Source of the DNA: an uncultured Poribacteria bacterium
Lineage (GTDB): Bacteria > Poribacteria > WGA-4E > PCPOR2b
Reading direction: 5' to 3'
Length of the DNA: 64,000 nt
Assembly (NCBI GenBank): GCA_958296125.1
Contig: OY282444.1
Coordinates: forward strand, 4,125,623 to 4,189,622
The notes beneath the pieces were generated by a model. The model was not told where the DNA came from. It ran no database searches and saw nothing but the letters and a program-made list of their open reading frames with translations. Both the position numbers and the translations under genes were made by a program. This document shows positions 61,157 to 64,000 of the stretch, piece by piece; positions within the stretch are counted from its first letter, which is position 1; each line of letters begins with the position of its first letter.

Positions 61157-63830
61157 GTGCGACATCTTCAGCCTTATCGCCGTGATAGCGATGACCCAGT
61201 ATGCTTGTGTTGCGTCAAGTCCACAGCAACTTGCCGGAAAACGCATACAGGAAAAGGATTATCAAGGTGCAGTTGAAGTATATCAGGCGATAGTTGAGGC
61301 CAAACCCGAAACGCCAGAAGCACGTCAAGCGCAACTCAGCATCGCCCAATTATACACCGAAAAAATGAATCAACCCCAACAGGGTATCCAGATCTATCAA
61401 GATCTCATCGCTGCGGCTCCTGACAGTGAAGAAGCTGCCGAAGCGCATTGGGGCTTGGGGCTTTATGCCTTCAAATCGGAGGACTATCAATCGGCGCAAC
61501 AGTCTTTTGATACCATCATTAACAAATTTCCGATATCGAAGCGCAGTCATAACGCCCAGCTCATGTTGGCAAAAAGCTATGAGGAGACTAATGATTATCG
61601 AAAAGCGGTAGAAATCTACGGCAATGTGGCAAACCGCCATCCGGAGGGCAAGCGGGCGACGCAAGCATTGGTTAATAAAGCCAGAATTCAGGGGGAACGT
61701 CTCCGAGATCAGAACGCCGCCAAGCGAACCTACCAATCTATTGTCAAGCGGTATGGCAACATCGAAGACACGGCAGAATCAGTTAATACTGCAAAGCAGG
61801 AACTTCGCATGATGGGGGCGACTATCCCCATACCGAATGATCAGTCCCTGACACAACTGGAGCGTACATTGGAGCGCCAGAGGCAGCGCCGTGAAAGAGA
61901 CCGTCCACGGGGTGGGGTTGAACGTAGCCCTGCAATGGGGGCAGCACCAGATTACTTAAACTCCGGTTTCGGCGTAAATCCTGAAGAGATTATGAGGCCC
62001 TTTAAGACAATCATCCAAGAAATAGGAGGAGAAGGTTTAGAGGGAGGCGTTTACCATGACACGGTGCTTAAGATTGCTCAACTGAATTTGGATACTGAGA
62101 ACTATCGTGATGCCGGGGCGTTGTTCTTTCATGCAATCGGGCTCGCCGAACGCAATCAGGCACCGATTGATCCGTATAGCTATCTCCGTCTCTCCCTCTG
62201 TTATCGCAAGTTGGGCATGCATCAGCACGCCAGTGAAATGGTAAGAAAGGCAATCAAAAAAGATGGGCGGGTGTTTGAAGCTATCATCGAGACCGCTGCC
62301 AATCAATACGTTGACGAGGATTATGAAAAAGCCATCGCGACTTACAACACCGTCCTAGGGTTGAATCGATCCAGAGATCCGGAAATCTACTGGAGAATAG
62401 GGTTGGCATACAAAAAGATGGGCGATCCGCACAAAGCGGTTGAATCCTTTGAGCGCGCCATTGCTGTGCAAACCGATCATGCCGAAGCCCTCCAAAGCCT
62501 TGCCGAAGTGCTTCACTACCAACTGAAAAATACCGAGAGAGCTGCGATCTTCCAGGACCTCGTCGATCGGAAAGGTGAAACCTATGCAGGTGAAAAAGAA
62601 TTGGCGCATCTCTGCTACAAATACGGCAACTATGGTTGGGCAAAATCGAAATACGAAATCGCAGCGCGGATTGCCCAAAAAGAAAAAACAGATGATACAA
62701 CTCCATTTCAGAGACGGGGGATAGACAACCGGATTGTCTATGCGCGGGTGCATGCGGCGATGGCATCCTACAAGAGCGGAATGGAGGAGAAGGCACAAGA
62801 AATTATCGATACGCTTGTCGCCGAATATCCCAATCATCCGCTGATACCTTATGGACGGGGGCAATTCGCCGCCCTCAAAGGGGACACGGATACCGCAATT
62901 GCTGCCTTCAAAGCGTCGATAGAACAAGATCCCAGTTTTTATGCGGCCCCTATCGTTCTCGGCGAATACTACCTGTCGCAGGGATATGCCGATGAGACGG
63001 TGGCGTTATGGAAAAAATCGCTCAGAGTCAATCCACTGAATCGTGTGGTGCGTCATCGGCTCCACGAGTTGACAAAACAGGTTGCTTTGAATTCCGATTC
63101 CATGGGGATTGACTCCAGATCCAAAGACCGGGGAAAACCGATCGAAGTCCTGCAAGGCGGGGTTACAACACCAACACCCTCCTCCCAACTTAGCAGCTCC
63201 GCAGTGGCTGACACGCCGGGGAGCGGGGAGGGCTTCGTCAAGCGACGGACAATCTATCCGAAGCACCGTATCCCGAAATCAAAACTACCGCCCGCGTTTT
63301 TCGTTGGGTTGAGTGAAGCCCAAGTCACCGACACGCACGGACAACCATCCCAAATCTTGCCCGCTGCAGCCAACATCCCAAGTTCCACAAAGCGATTAGC
63401 CTATGGCGATCCGATACACGATATAACGAATGTCACTATCATTGAAAGTTCGGAGTTCATTCTCGGTAAAGACAACGTGCTGGGATTCCGCAAAATCTAT
63501 GCTGGAGACATCAATGCGGTGGTGGGCAGTCCAACCGAGTATCCTACTTTGGTCAATGAAATTCCTCAAGCATTGAGTTCAACACCCTGCCATATTATCA
63601 GCGAGAAAATCATTGATACAAGCAAGTATTTCCTTATCGTTCAAAAGGCACAACTAGTTTGGGAACTCGAATCGGAACGCTGGCTAGCAACGGTATACAC
63701 GACCTATCCAGCCAATGATCGCAAATCGGAACGGTCCATCAATAAGTACAAACCAAAACTGAAAGACTACCGTATTATGGAACTTTTGGTGACAGCTAGG
63801 GAAATCCCCCTTAATATCAGCTTCAAGTAA
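61143..63830 (+). CDS. TPR-repeat lipoprotein-like protein, paralogue 2 of 3
   Basis: 895 residues, collinear with paralogue 1 throughout. The start is IFSLIAVIAMTQYACVASS (QYAC again). TPR units include DYQGAVEVYQAIVEAKPE and DYQSAQQSFDTIINKFP. The basic linker is RRERDRPRGGVERSPAMG, followed by the second TPR block and the same C-terminal domain (RRTIYPKHRIPKSKLPPAFF; VGLSEAQVTDTHGQPSQIL; KDYRIMELLVTA). AAAGGAA lies 6 nt before ATG, inside the end of paralogue 1, so translation is coupled. The shared C-terminal domain is unlike any family I recognise. Confidence 0.8.
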   Translation: MKAVRCDIFSLIAVIAMTQYACVASSPQQLAGKRIQEKDYQGAVEVYQAIVEAKPETPEARQAQLSIAQLYTEKMNQPQQGIQIYQDLIAAAPDSEEAAEAHWGLGLYAFKSEDYQSAQQSFDTIINKFPISKRSHNAQLMLAKSYEETNDYRKAVEIYGNVANRHPEGKRATQALVNKARIQGERLRDQNAAKRTYQSIVKRYGNIEDTAESVNTAKQELRMMGATIPIPNDQSLTQLERTLERQRQRRERDRPRGGVERSPAMGAAPDYLNSGFGVNPEEIMRPFKTIIQEIGGEGLEGGVYHDTVLKIAQLNLDTENYRDAGALFFHAIGLAERNQAPIDPYSYLRLSLCYRKLGMHQHASEMVRKAIKKDGRVFEAIIETAANQYVDEDYEKAIATYNTVLGLNRSRDPEIYWRIGLAYKKMGDPHKAVESFERAIAVQTDHAEALQSLAEVLHYQLKNTERAAIFQDLVDRKGETYAGEKELAHLCYKYGNYGWAKSKYEIAARIAQKEKTDDTTPFQRRGIDNRIVYARVHAAMASYKSGMEEKAQEIIDTLVAEYPNHPLIPYGRGQFAALKGDTDTAIAAFKASIEQDPSFYAAPIVLGEYYLSQGYADETVALWKKSLRVNPLNRVVRHRLHELTKQVALNSDSMGIDSRSKDRGKPIEVLQGGVTTPTPSSQLSSSAVADTPGSGEGFVKRRTIYPKHRIPKSKLPPAFFVGLSEAQVTDTHGQPSQILPAAANIPSSTKRLAYGDPIHDITNVTIIESSEFILGKDNVLGFRKIYAGDINAVVGSPTEYPTLVNEIPQALSSTPCHIISEKIIDTSKYFLIVQKAQLVWELESERWLATVYTTYPANDRKSERSINKYKPKLKDYRIMELLVTAREIPLNISFK

Positions 63831-63861
63831 AATCAGATGAACAACGCAGAGGAAAACAGAT

Positions 63862-64000
63862 ATGAAAACTATTAGATTTAGCATCTTCTTTTTACCACTT
63901 GCTGTGGTGGTGATAACACAGTGTGCTTGTGTTTCAAAGAGCGTAGACAAACAGACGCACCAACTTATCCAAGAAAAGGACTATCGAGGCGCGGTTGATA
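63862..64000 (+). CDS. TPR protein, paralogue 3 of 3 (N-terminus only, cut by window edge)
   Basis: ATG 63862, with GAGGAAAA 5-6 nt upstream, opens FSIFFLPLAVVVITQCACVS and then the first TPR unit (LIQEKDYRGAVD). It matches the starts of paralogues 1 and 2. The frame is open to the edge (46 residues seen). It follows paralogue 2 by 31 nt. Confidence 0.75.
   Translation, partial: MKTIRFSIFFLPLAVVVITQCACVSKSVDKQTHQLIQEKDYRGAVD

Overview
The window reads as a piece of a bacterial chromosome from Candidatus Poribacteria or a close relative. The best clue is the C-terminus of the 2245-residue surface protein ending at 39784. Its YPNPFNPETWIP sorting-type motif, followed by a WDGRN...SGIYFYSL pattern, is of the kind I associate with poribacterial secreted proteins. 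That taxonomic call is recall-based inference. GC content looks close to 50 %. No rRNA, tRNA, CRISPR array or intact transposase was seen.

Layout. 1-3489 (minus strand): a truncated lipoprotein, xylulokinase and a D-aminoacylase-type amidohydrolase. 3720-4187 (plus): a small lipoprotein with its own promoter. 4249-7768 (minus): purC, two overlapping genes that may be the halves of one DUF6178-like protein, and a sugar isomerase/epimerase-type TIM barrel. 8053-15941 (plus): an exported transglutaminase-like protein overlapping a 2127-residue C25 (gingipain/PorU-type) cysteine peptidase with a C-terminal sorting domain. 16163-32709 (plus): a 16.5 kb run of co-directional genes for tetrapyrrole synthesis (hemB, hemL, a polyprenyl synthase, a double SirC-like protein, hemX-like, hemA, hemC, cobA-hemD) leading directly into a system I cytochrome c maturation cluster (ccmE, F, H, I-like, A, B, C, D-like). 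It starts at a near-consensus promoter whose -10 box lies at the centre of a perfect inverted repeat. Heme precursor synthesis and heme attachment to cytochromes are therefore probably co-expressed.

33047-39784 (plus): a giant repetitive exported protein. Its only well-placed ATG with a Shine-Dalgarno sequence is separated from the signal peptide by a decamer tandem repeat and is out of frame by exactly one repeat unit, which is the layout of a phase-variable contingency locus. It ends at a strong terminator. 40010-45428 (minus): an NAD-dependent epimerase and a soluble two-component pair (sigma-54 activator and PAS kinase). 45866-52867 (plus): a NYN/PIN-like protein, a CCA-adding-type nucleotidyltransferase, an M50 protease, trpS, a decayed MazF remnant, and scpA/scpB split by a methyltransferase-endonuclease restriction-modification pair. 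52986-64000 (plus): a sugar-nucleotide epimerase, a four-module exported protein with a beta-propeller-like end, a trace of an IS200/IS605-type end, a Gfo/Idh/MocA oxidoreductase, and three tandem paralogous TPR proteins, the last cut by the window edge.

The most notable items are the decamer-controlled start of the giant surface protein, the restriction-modification pair inside the condensin operon next to a dead MazF, the tandem-duplicated SirC protein, the CxxxY-type CcmE, and a 32-codon frame inside the ccm cluster.
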